From JAATFY01 sp049276515 (GTDB taxonomy: Bacteria; Pseudomonadota; Alphaproteobacteria; UBA9219): a stretch of 19,708 bases of DNA. Position 1 is the stretch's first letter. Each line of letters opens with the position of its first letter. Location of the stretch: assembly GCA_049276515.1 (NCBI GenBank), contig JBASWO010000061.1, forward strand, positions 1-19,708, given 5' to 3'. Below the pieces are notes generated by a model that was not told where the DNA came from, did not search any database, and saw only the letters and a list, made by a program, of their open reading frames with translations. This document shows, in pieces, positions 13,108-19,708 of the stretch. The translations under genes and the position numbers were made by a program.

Positions 13108-13659
13108 ATGACGGATACTTTTAGCGGTTCGCGCCGCCAATTTTTGCAGATGGGTTTAGCCACAGTCGCCTGCGGTATAGCCACGCCTGCTCTTGCTGCC
13201 ATGCCTCGCGTCAAAGGTATTCGCTCGCTCTCTTTCTATAATCTGCATACAGATGAACGCCTGCGTGTAGATTACTGGAAAAATGGCGGCTATGACCGCG
13301 CAGCCCTAGCTAAACTTAATCACATCATGCGCGACCATTATTCGGGTGATGCAACCCAGATGAGCGTCAAACTCATCGATTTCCTCTATGACTTACAGCG
13401 TAAGCTGGGCAATGACCGCGCCATTGAAATTGTATCGGCTTACCGCTCACCCAAGACAAACCTGCATATGGCCAGCCTTTCAGATGGCGTTGCCAAGAAT
13501 AGCTACCATACCAAGGGTATGGCTATGGATATTCGCATATCTGGCGCCTCTTTGCGTCAGGTTCAAAATGCAGCACTCACGATGCGTCGTGGCGGTGTTG
13601 GCTATTATGCAGATAGTAAGTTTGTTCATGTGGATGTTGGTCCACTGCGGCGCTGGTAA
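13108..13659 (+). CDS. Tat-exported DUF882 (M15-like) murein endopeptidase, YcbK/MepK type
   Basis: A zinc peptidase-fold protein of 183 residues from the ATG at 13108; an in-frame TTG at 13072 would add 12 residues. The shorter form places the Tat motif SRRQFLQ at residues 8-14, normal for a twin-arginine signal, with cleavage likely after ATPALA (about residue 30). Zinc ligands fit H134 (SYHTKGMAMD), D141 and H174 (FVHVDVG), as in D-Ala-D-Ala carboxypeptidase VanY/M15 and E. coli MepK. MepK cleaves 3-3 crosslinks, the bond the upstream L,D-transpeptidase would make, so the pair probably acts together in wall remodelling. Function is inferred from family and context. It converges with lipA with no base between the two stop codons. 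Confidence 0.88.
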   Translation: MTDTFSGSRRQFLQMGLATVACGIATPALAAMPRVKGIRSLSFYNLHTDERLRVDYWKNGGYDRAALAKLNHIMRDHYSGDATQMSVKLIDFLYDLQRKLGNDRAIEIVSAYRSPKTNLHMASLSDGVAKNSYHTKGMAMDIRISGASLRQVQNAALTMRRGGVGYYADSKFVHVDVGPLRRW

Positions 13660-14607
13660 TCAGTTCTTCTTCGCCAAATTCTCTCGAGCAGCCTGCAGCT
13701 TTTTAAAATCATCACCTGCGTGATGAGATGAGCGCGTCAACGGCGAACTTGATACCATCAAAAAGCCCTTAGCCCGTGCCAGTGTCGCATAACTTTCAAA
13801 CTCTTCAGGCGTTACAAACCGATCTACACCGGCATGCTTTGGTGTTGGCTGTAAATATTGACCGATTGTAATAAAATCGACATCAGCGGCGCGCAAATCA
13901 TCCATAACCTGCCCAACTTCATCACGCGTTTCACCGAGGCCAACCATAATGCCTGATTTTGTAAATATGGTGGGATCCAGCTCTTTAACGCGCTTTAAAA
14001 GATTGAGGGATGTGAAATACCGCGCCCCAGGACGAATAGCTGGATAAAGCCGTGGCACTGTCTCGAGATTGTGATTGAAAACATCAGGGCGCGCCTTCAC
14101 AACCGTATCAATGGCACCATCTTTACGCATAAAATCAGGCGTCAAAATTTCAACGGTACAATTGGGTGATGTTTCCCTTAAACGTGTGATCACGCGCGCG
14201 AAATGTGCAGCGCCACCATCATCCAGATCATCCCGATCAACAGATGTGATAACGACATGGCTCAAACCAAGCTTACCAACGGCTACGGCCAAATTATCAG
14301 GTTCATGTGGATCAAGCTGATCGGGCTTACCGGTTGCTACATTACAAAATGCGCAGGCCCGTGTGCACACCGATCCCAAAATCATAAAAGTGGCATGCTT
14401 AACTTTCCAACACTCACCGATATTCGGACAGGAAGCTTCTTCACAAACTGTGTTAAGTTTGAGCGAGCGCATTAATTCGCGCGTCTCATGATATTCTTTA
14501 CTGACGGGTGCTTTAGCACGAATCCAATCAGGCTTCGGCGGCGAGATATTATCTGGCCGATTGATCTTCTCGGGATGCCGAGGTTTTTCTGGCGTTTGTC
14601 CGTCCAT
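13660..14607 (-). CDS. lipA: lipoyl synthase LipA
   Basis: A radical-SAM enzyme that inserts two sulfurs into octanoyl groups on E2 and related lipoyl domains. It has 315 residues. The auxiliary [4Fe-4S] cluster ligands are C55, C60 and C66 (CEEASCPNIGEC). The radical-SAM cluster ligands are C81, C85 and C88 (CTRACAFC). The C-terminal RSS motif (292-294), whose Ser ligates the auxiliary cluster, is present; His follows where many homologues have Tyr. The start has AGGGAA close upstream, and the lpd stop overlaps this ribosome site (6-base gap), so expression is linked to the complex it matures. Its natural substrates, the lipoyl domains of PdhB and PdhC, are encoded upstream in the same strand run. 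Confidence 0.97.
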   Translation of the reverse strand: MDGQTPEKPRHPEKINRPDNISPPKPDWIRAKAPVSKEYHETRELMRSLKLNTVCEEASCPNIGECWKVKHATFMILGSVCTRACAFCNVATGKPDQLDPHEPDNLAVAVGKLGLSHVVITSVDRDDLDDGGAAHFARVITRLRETSPNCTVEILTPDFMRKDGAIDTVVKARPDVFNHNLETVPRLYPAIRPGARYFTSLNLLKRVKELDPTIFTKSGIMVGLGETRDEVGQVMDDLRAADVDFITIGQYLQPTPKHAGVDRFVTPEEFESYATLARAKGFLMVSSSPLTRSSHHAGDDFKKLQAARENLAKKN

Positions 14608-14613
14608 AATTCC

Positions 14614-16002
14614 CTAGATATGCACGGCCCGGCCATAAGCATCAAGCACAGCTTCATGCATGGTTTCTGAGATCGTGGGGTGCGGGAAAATCGTATGCAT
14701 AAGCTCTTGTTCCGTCGTCTCTAATGTACGAGCAATAACATAGCCCTGGATAAGCTCTGTAACTTCAGGACCAATCATATGAGCCCCTAAAAGCTCACCC
14801 GTTTTGGCATCAAACACCGTTTTAACAAAGCCCTCGGGCTCACCCAAAGCTATGGCTTTGCCATTACCAATAAAAGGAAAGCGCCCAATCTTGACTTGTT
14901 TACCGGCTGCTTTTGCCTTGGCTTCCGTCATGCCAACACTGGCGACTTGTGGCGAGCAATAGGTGCATCCCGGAATGTTGTCGGCTTTTAAAGGATGCAA
15001 ACCCTTCACGCCGGCAATTTTTTCTACGCAAATGACGCCTTCATGGCTAGCTTTGTGCGCAAGCCATGGTGGACCAGCAACATCCCCGATCGCATACACG
15101 CCTGGCTCGCCTGTTTCGCACCAGGGATTAATGACAATATGACCGCGCTCCACTTTCACCTTGGTATTCTCAAGACCAAGATTTTCGGTATTTCCAATAA
15201 TGCCGATCGCCATAATCACACGATCAAAACTCGAGAGGCTGGAAGCCCCACCCTGCTCAATTGTTGCCGTGACACTACTACCTTTGTTTTCTAATTTTTT
15301 AACAGTAGCGCCTGTTAAAATCTTCATGCCTTGTTTTTCAAACGCTTTTCGAGCGAAAGCTGATACCTCTTCATCTTCAACAGGCAGTATGCGCTCAAGA
15401 ACTTCTACGACAGTCACATCCACACCAAGTGAGCGATAGAAGCTGGCGAATTCGATACCGATAGCACCCGATCCCACTACAAGAAGCGATTTTGGCATGC
15501 TTTCTGGCACCATAGCTTCTTTATAGGTCCATACTAATTTACCGTCTGCTTCCAGACCTGGTAAAGAGCGCGCACGCGCACCGGTTGCCAAAATAATATT
15601 TTTTGCCGTGAGCTCCGACTTCTTTCCATCCTTAGCCGTAACCTCAACCTTACCTTTACCGAGAAGCTTTGCTGATCCTTCAACAACGTCGATCTTGTTT
15701 TTTTTCATGAGAAATTTGACGCCAGTCGAAAGCTGGTTCGCAACTTTACGCGAGCGCTCAACAATTTTCTTCAGATCAAAGCTGTAATCCTTGATAGTAA
15801 AGCCGAATTCATCAGCGTGTTTTAAAAGTGTGGCAATCTCGCTGGAACGCAAGAGAGCTTTGGTTGGAATACAGCCCCAGTTGAGGCAAATACCGCCCAT
15901 ATGCTCACGCTCGATCACCGTTACTTTCATACCCAATTGTGCTGCACGGATAGCCGCAACATACCCACCAGGTCCGCCACCAATGACAATCAAATCACTC
16001 AT
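14614..16002 (-). CDS. lpd: dihydrolipoamide dehydrogenase (E3)
   Basis: The FAD/NAD flavoprotein that reoxidises dihydrolipoyl groups of 2-oxoacid dehydrogenase complexes. It has 462 residues from the ATG at 16002; an in-frame GTG at 16011 would add three residues (read as MHH). The ATG gives the usual start MSDLIVIGGGPGGY. The redox-active disulfide is C39/C44 in GGICLNWGCIPTKALL, the NAD-binding GSGAIGIEFAS lies in the middle, and the C-terminal acid-base pair is H441 and E446 in FPHPTISE. The start overlaps the end of the small membrane-protein gene by 8 bases. Located in the pdh operon, it is presumably the E3 of pyruvate dehydrogenase. Confidence 0.96.
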   Translation of the reverse strand: MSDLIVIGGGPGGYVAAIRAAQLGMKVTVIEREHMGGICLNWGCIPTKALLRSSEIATLLKHADEFGFTIKDYSFDLKKIVERSRKVANQLSTGVKFLMKKNKIDVVEGSAKLLGKGKVEVTAKDGKKSELTAKNIILATGARARSLPGLEADGKLVWTYKEAMVPESMPKSLLVVGSGAIGIEFASFYRSLGVDVTVVEVLERILPVEDEEVSAFARKAFEKQGMKILTGATVKKLENKGSSVTATIEQGGASSLSSFDRVIMAIGIIGNTENLGLENTKVKVERGHIVINPWCETGEPGVYAIGDVAGPPWLAHKASHEGVICVEKIAGVKGLHPLKADNIPGCTYCSPQVASVGMTEAKAKAAGKQVKIGRFPFIGNGKAIALGEPEGFVKTVFDAKTGELLGAHMIGPEVTELIQGYVIARTLETTEQELMHTIFPHPTISETMHEAVLDAYGRAVHI

Positions 16003-16267
16003 GTGATGCACCCGTCAGACTATATTTGATCCACGCACGCTTTAGGGGTGGCAATGAAAAAGTTGAAACGAGATACCCCATAACAGGAACAAAGGCATGT
16101 TTACCCGAACCATCATGACCTAAGACATTTAAAAGGATGACGGCGCAAATATAAGTGACAGCACAAATAAGAGCACGGCGCGTCCAACTTACTTCCCACG
16201 CTTTATCAGCAGCAACACGATCATTGCGCGCTTCAATGGCTTCAATCCGTCTCTCAAGATCAGACAT
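15995..16267 (-). CDS. small membrane protein between pdhC and lpd, unknown function
   Basis: A 90-residue protein. It begins with a short charged helix (MSDLERRIEAIEARNDRV), probably a coiled coil. A Trp-containing link AWEVSWTRR (24-32) follows, then two hydrophobic segments (about 33-49 and about 60-74) with a short loop between, and a basic end. The arrangement suggests a two-span inner-membrane protein with both ends on the same side. Its start overlaps the pdhC stop by one base (TAATG) and its end overlaps lpd by 8 bases, so it is translated as an integral part of the operon. Similar small proteins with an ADKAWE-SWTRR stretch occur, from memory, in other alphaproteobacteria. The role is unknown; membrane tethering or assembly is only a guess. 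Confidence 0.85.
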   Translation of the reverse strand: MSDLERRIEAIEARNDRVAADKAWEVSWTRRALICAVTYICAVILLNVLGHDGSGKHAFVPVMGYLVSTFSLPPLKRAWIKYSLTGASHE

Positions 16268-17535
16268 TACACGACCAGACTATAGGGTTTTTCGATGAGC
16301 GGCTTAAAGGCTTGCAGGAATTCAGCCCCCACAGCACCATCTACGGAACGATGATCAACCGATAATGTACAACTCATAACGGTTGCAATCGCAAGCTGGC
16401 CATTTTTGACGACAGCACGTTGCTCACCAGCACCGACAGCTAAGATACAAGATTGCGGCGGGTTAATGATGGCTGAAAATTCTTTGATGCCATACATGCC
16501 AAGATTAGAAATGGTGAAACCACCCCCTTGAAACTCTTCAGGGCGTAATTTGCCTTCACGTGCTCGCAAGCCAAGATCCTTCATCTCTGCTGAAATTTGG
16601 GCAAGCGATTTTGTATCGGCTTGCTTGATAATAGGCGTTACCAATCCATTATCTGTCGCCACGGCAACAGAAATATCAATATTGGCATACCGTAAAATCG
16701 CATCATTCGTCCAAGACGCGTTAGCAGCAGGAACTTTCTTCATTGCGAGAGCAACAGCACGGATGACGCAGTCATTAACCGATACCTTACTACTCGAGAC
16801 TTCGTTGATGCTTTTACGCAAAGACAAAAGCTCATCAATCTCACAATCGATGGTGAGATAAAAATGAGGAACTGTTTGTTTGGATTCTAAAAGGCGTTTA
16901 GCGACAACTTTGCGAACTGTACTGTTGGGTTGCGCCTCAAAAGCCATTCCAAGTTTGGTTGCATAATCTCGTGCATCTAAGCCCTGGGCCATGGAAGGTG
17001 CGGAGCTCGTGCTACCTGCGGCCTTGGCACCTTCAACATCAGCCTTAATAATACGCCCACCTGGCCCCGTCCCACGCACCGCTTGAAGATTTACGCCTGT
17101 CTGTTCAGCTATACGTTTAGCAAGGGGACTGGCTGCAATGCGCTGTCCCGAAGATGCAAAGGGTGCAGGCGATGTTGATTTAGAAAGTGCGGCCTCAACA
17201 CGCTCAGCTTTTGGTGTGGATGGTGTCAGCTCAGCTTTTGGCTGTGCTGCAGCTCCAAACTTGGCTATGGCAGCTTCAGCCGTTATATCTTCACCTTCTT
17301 CGGCAAGAATAGCGATCGGTGCATTGACTTTGATACCCTGAGTACCGCCCGGTACCAGAATTTTTAAGATTTTGCCCTCATCGACAGCTTCGACTTCCAT
17401 CGTCGCTTTATCTGTTTCAATTTCAGCAAGAACTTGGCCAGCCTTAACGCTGTCGCCTTCTTTTTTAAGCCAACGGGTTAGATTGCCTTCGGTCATAGTT
17501 GGCGAAAGCGCCGGCATTAGAATTTGAATGGGCAT
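16267..17535 (-). CDS. pdhC: pyruvate dehydrogenase E2, dihydrolipoamide acetyltransferase
   Basis: The E2 core that moves acetyl groups from lipoyl to CoA. It has 422 residues with one lipoyl domain (about 1-80, lipoylated K43 in ETDKATMEVEA). An Ala/Pro/Lys-rich linker follows, then a peripheral-subunit-binding domain at about 132-168 (ASPLAKRIAEQTGV ... GTGPGGRI), which holds E1 and E3. The catalytic domain runs from about 190 to the end, with H395 and D399 in DHRSVDG. The start codon region repeats that of pdhB. It is in the standard alphaproteobacterial order after pdhA and pdhB, 8 bases from pdhB. Confidence 0.96.
   Translation of the reverse strand: MPIQILMPALSPTMTEGNLTRWLKKEGDSVKAGQVLAEIETDKATMEVEAVDEGKILKILVPGGTQGIKVNAPIAILAEEGEDITAEAAIAKFGAAAQPKAELTPSTPKAERVEAALSKSTSPAPFASSGQRIAASPLAKRIAEQTGVNLQAVRGTGPGGRIIKADVEGAKAAGSTSSAPSMAQGLDARDYATKLGMAFEAQPNSTVRKVVAKRLLESKQTVPHFYLTIDCEIDELLSLRKSINEVSSSKVSVNDCVIRAVALAMKKVPAANASWTNDAILRYANIDISVAVATDNGLVTPIIKQADTKSLAQISAEMKDLGLRAREGKLRPEEFQGGGFTISNLGMYGIKEFSAIINPPQSCILAVGAGEQRAVVKNGQLAIATVMSCTLSVDHRSVDGAVGAEFLQAFKPLIEKPYSLVV
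17296..17535 (-). repeat. lipoyl-domain coding duplication shared by pdhC and pdhB
   Basis: The first ~80 codons of pdhC closely repeat the first ~80 codons of pdhB (18705-18944). At protein level only five of the first 56 residues differ (positions 2, 18, 19, 20, 29), and DNA similarity is also visibly high. The likeness falls after residue 56 and ends in the linkers. This fits an old domain duplication kept alike by gene conversion, or a later copy. Confidence 0.85.
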
Positions 17536-17543
17536 TTAAAATC

Positions 17544-18944
17544 TCAGTTGCGGTAGCAAACGTTCTTGGCCGCGTCGATGATGGCTTCTGCTTGCGGCAA
17601 TGCCAGTTTCTCAAGATTAGCGGCATAGGGCAAGGGGACATCCGCCCCATGAACACGCACCATCGGCGCATCGAGATAATCAAAGGCCTGCTCCATCATA
17701 AGAGCCGCCATTTCTGAGCCTATACCTGCAAAGGGCCAGCTTTCTTCTACTGAAACCAAGCGATTGGTCTTTTTTACACTTTCAACAATGGTTTCCGTAT
17801 CAAGTGGGCGAATAGAACGTAAATTGATGACTTCAGCACTAATCCCCTGCTCCGCTAATTTGTCAGCCGCTGCTAAAGCAAATCCTACCATGCGTGAAAA
17901 AGCTGTAATCGTGACATCTGTGCCTTCCCGCATAATTTTGGCCTTACCAATAGGGATGATGAAATCCTCATCAGTTGGCACATCAAAAGATTGGCCATAC
18001 ATTAATTCATGCTCAAGAAACATGATGGGATTAGCATCACGAATAGAGGCCTTAATCAGACCTTTTGCATCTTCAGCATCATAGGGCACAACAACTTTGA
18101 GCCCTGGCACATGTGCGTACCAGCTCGCATAACATTGTGAATGCTGCGCACCCACACGTGATGCAGCACCATTGGGGCCGCGGAACACAATGGGGCAGCC
18201 CATCTGGCCACCCGACATATAAAGTGTCTTTGCTGCTGAATTGATGATCTGATCGATCGCTTGCATGGCAAAATTCATCGTCATAAATTCAACAATTGGC
18301 GTGAGACCACCAAAAGCCGCACCCACACCAAGTCCGGCAAATCCCATTTCTGTAATCGGCGTATCAATAACGCGTTTGGCGCCAAACTCCTCAAGCAATC
18401 CCTGGCTCACTTTATAGGCGCCCTGATATTGCGCGACTTCCTCACCCATTAAAAAGACCTGGGGATTGCGGCGCATCTCTTCGGCCATACCATCACGTAA
18501 GGCTTCACGTACGGTTTGCTTGATAAAGCCATTGTGCGTTTTTTCAACGCTCTGATTAATTGTGATGGGCTTAGGTGGCGCCATGGGTGCTGATGTTGCA
18601 GATGCTACGGGTGTTTCAGCCGGCAAAGATTTGGCAATTTCAGGCTTTGCTTCAAGAGGCTTCGGTGCTGGTGTAACTTTATTTAAATCTGCTGCGCTTT
18701 CACCGTCTTCCAGCAAAACTGCAATGGGCGTATTGACCTTAACATTCTCCGTACCTGCAGGAATGAGGATTTTACCAATTTTTCCTTCATCCACGGCTTC
18801 AACTTCCATTGTCGCCTTATCGGTTTCTATTTCAGCCAGAACTTGGCCGGCCTTAACATTGTCGCCTTCTTTCTTCAGCCAACGTGCAATCTTGCCTTCC
18901 GTCATAGTTGGCGACAGTGCGGGCATGAGAATTTGAATTGTCAT
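17544..18944 (-). CDS. pdhB: pyruvate dehydrogenase E1 beta subunit with N-terminal lipoyl domain
   Basis: The beta subunit of the thiamine-diphosphate-dependent E1. It has 466 residues, longer than a plain E1-beta because a lipoyl domain (about 1-80, K43 in ETDKATMEVEA) and an Ala/Pro linker (about 87-128) precede it. The E1-beta part begins near residue 139. GEEVAQYQGAYK (167-178) includes the conserved Glu that activates the cofactor. PITEMGFAGLGVGAA, GPNGAASRVGAQHSQ and YDAEDAKGLIKASIRD are family signatures. The lipoyl fusion is characteristic of alphaproteobacterial PdhB. It starts 12 bases after the pdhA stop and ends 8 bases before pdhC. Confidence 0.96.
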   Translation of the reverse strand: MTIQILMPALSPTMTEGKIARWLKKEGDNVKAGQVLAEIETDKATMEVEAVDEGKIGKILIPAGTENVKVNTPIAVLLEDGESAADLNKVTPAPKPLEAKPEIAKSLPAETPVASATSAPMAPPKPITINQSVEKTHNGFIKQTVREALRDGMAEEMRRNPQVFLMGEEVAQYQGAYKVSQGLLEEFGAKRVIDTPITEMGFAGLGVGAAFGGLTPIVEFMTMNFAMQAIDQIINSAAKTLYMSGGQMGCPIVFRGPNGAASRVGAQHSQCYASWYAHVPGLKVVVPYDAEDAKGLIKASIRDANPIMFLEHELMYGQSFDVPTDEDFIIPIGKAKIMREGTDVTITAFSRMVGFALAAADKLAEQGISAEVINLRSIRPLDTETIVESVKKTNRLVSVEESWPFAGIGSEMAALMMEQAFDYLDAPMVRVHGADVPLPYAANLEKLALPQAEAIIDAAKNVCYRN

Positions 18945-18956
18945 TGATAAGGTCCG

Positions 18957-19708
18957 TTAGTCTTTAGGTTCCTTGAGAACGTCCGTCCATAATTCTGACG
19001 GATCGGGCTCAGGGCTTTGTTGGGCAAATTCAGCGGCATCCGTTACGATGTCCTTAATTTCGCGCTCGATCACTTTGAGGCTGTCTTCATTCATGATGCC
19101 TTCTTTCAACATCATATTACGAAGCGCATCGATCGGATCATGCTTCTCACGCCATTGTTCAACTTCTTCTTTAGCGCGATATTTAGCAGGATCTGACATG
19201 GAGTGACCACGATACCGATAGGTTTCCATTTCCAAAATCATCGGACCTTTGCCAGCACGCACATAAGCAAGAGCCTCTTCAGCTGCTTCGCGAACTTTAA
19301 GAACATCCATACCATCAACTTGTTTGCCTGGAATGCCATAAGCTTCGCCGCGCTTATAAAGCTCACCTGCCGCATGACGCTCTTGTGAGGTGCCCATGCT
19401 GTATTTGTTATTTTCAATAATATAGAGAACGGGCAATTTCCATAGAGCCGCCATATTAAAGCTCTCATAGACCTGACCCTGATTAACAGCGCCATCACCG
19501 AAATAGGTTAGGCAGACGCCGCCATCATTTTTATATTGGTGGGCAAAAGCAAGGCCAGTACCAATGGGAACTTGCGCGCCCACAATGCCATGACCACCAA
19601 AGAAATTCTTTTCGCGACTAAACATATGCATTGAGCCGCCTTTGCCACGCGAATAACCATCAATACGTCCCGTTAACTCCGCCATAACACCGCGGGCTTC
19701 CATACCCG
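18957..19708 (-). CDS. pdhA: pyruvate dehydrogenase E1 alpha subunit (5' part cut by window edge)
   Basis: The alpha subunit of E1, which binds thiamine diphosphate. About 250 C-terminal residues are visible. The frame stays open through the right edge, so the Met at 19703 is internal and roughly the first quarter is missing. The cofactor motif runs from GDGAVNQG to ENNKYSMGT, with GGHGIVGAQ before it. YRYRGHSMSDPAKYR corresponds to the phosphorylation-loop region of the eukaryotic enzyme. It is the first visible gene of the pdh run; its promoter lies outside the window. Confidence 0.96.
   Translation of the reverse strand, partial: GMEARGVMAELTGRIDGYSRGKGGSMHMFSREKNFFGGHGIVGAQVPIGTGLAFAHQYKNDGGVCLTYFGDGAVNQGQVYESFNMAALWKLPVLYIIENNKYSMGTSQERHAAGELYKRGEAYGIPGKQVDGMDVLKVREAAEEALAYVRAGKGPMILEMETYRYRGHSMSDPAKYRAKEEVEQWREKHDPIDALRNMMLKEGIMNEDSLKVIEREIKDIVTDAAEFAQQSPEPDPSELWTDVLKEPKD

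Overview
The window looks like a chromosomal core segment of an alphaproteobacterium of moderate GC content. The best evidence is the gene order pdhA-pdhB-pdhC-(small membrane protein)-lpd-lipA-coq10, the lipoyl domain fused to the E1-beta subunit, the HtrA-RarA neighbourhood, and a sequence upstream of dps that resembles the alphaproteobacterial Irr iron-control element. I cannot name a genus. I see no phage, IS element, CRISPR array or rRNA. Both edge genes are cut: mnmA at the left edge (C-terminus missing) and pdhA at the right edge (N-terminus missing).

Layout. Positions 1-1990 hold mnmA (-), dps (-) and the divergent msrB (+): tRNA thiolation, iron storage/DNA protection and methionine sulfoxide repair. 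From about 10.1 kb down to 3.3 kb, all genes on the minus strand are tightly packed, in transcription order: a small lipoprotein, a Pcm-like methyltransferase, a rhodanese, a sugar-type nucleotidyltransferase, a glycosyltransferase-like protein, a periplasmic HtrA protease, a class I methyltransferase and rarA. An aspartate aminotransferase follows, with its own promoter candidate. Several of these junctions overlap or lie only a few bases apart, so this is probably one operon or a chain of coupled ones. The nucleotidyltransferase, glycosyltransferase and methyltransferase suggest a small surface-glycan or glycoconjugate modification set interleaved with envelope quality control.

At 10.2 kb lies a tRNA-Cys(GCA) on the plus strand. 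It ends one base before the 3' end of an unrecognised 163-residue gene on the other strand. From 10.9 kb onwards the window is the pyruvate dehydrogenase and lipoate region on the minus strand (pdhA, pdhB, pdhC, membrane protein, lpd, lipA, and coq10 further down). Two plus-strand genes interrupt it between lipA and coq10: an L,D-transpeptidase of the YcbB/LdtD type and a Tat-exported DUF882/M15-like endopeptidase of the YcbK/MepK type. Together these two look like a module that makes and cleaves 3-3 peptidoglycan crosslinks.

Non-coding gaps are all short; the longest are about 120 bases (10098-10218) and 113 bases (1481-1593). There is no gene-free stretch over 300 bases. I saw no convincing intrinsic terminator. 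Most of the window is well-understood housekeeping. The parts most worth a second look are the Irr-like box over the dps -10 element, the nucleotidyltransferase/glycosyltransferase/HtrA/methyltransferase set, the unrecognised gene abutting tRNA-Cys, and the peptidoglycan pair inside the lipoate region.
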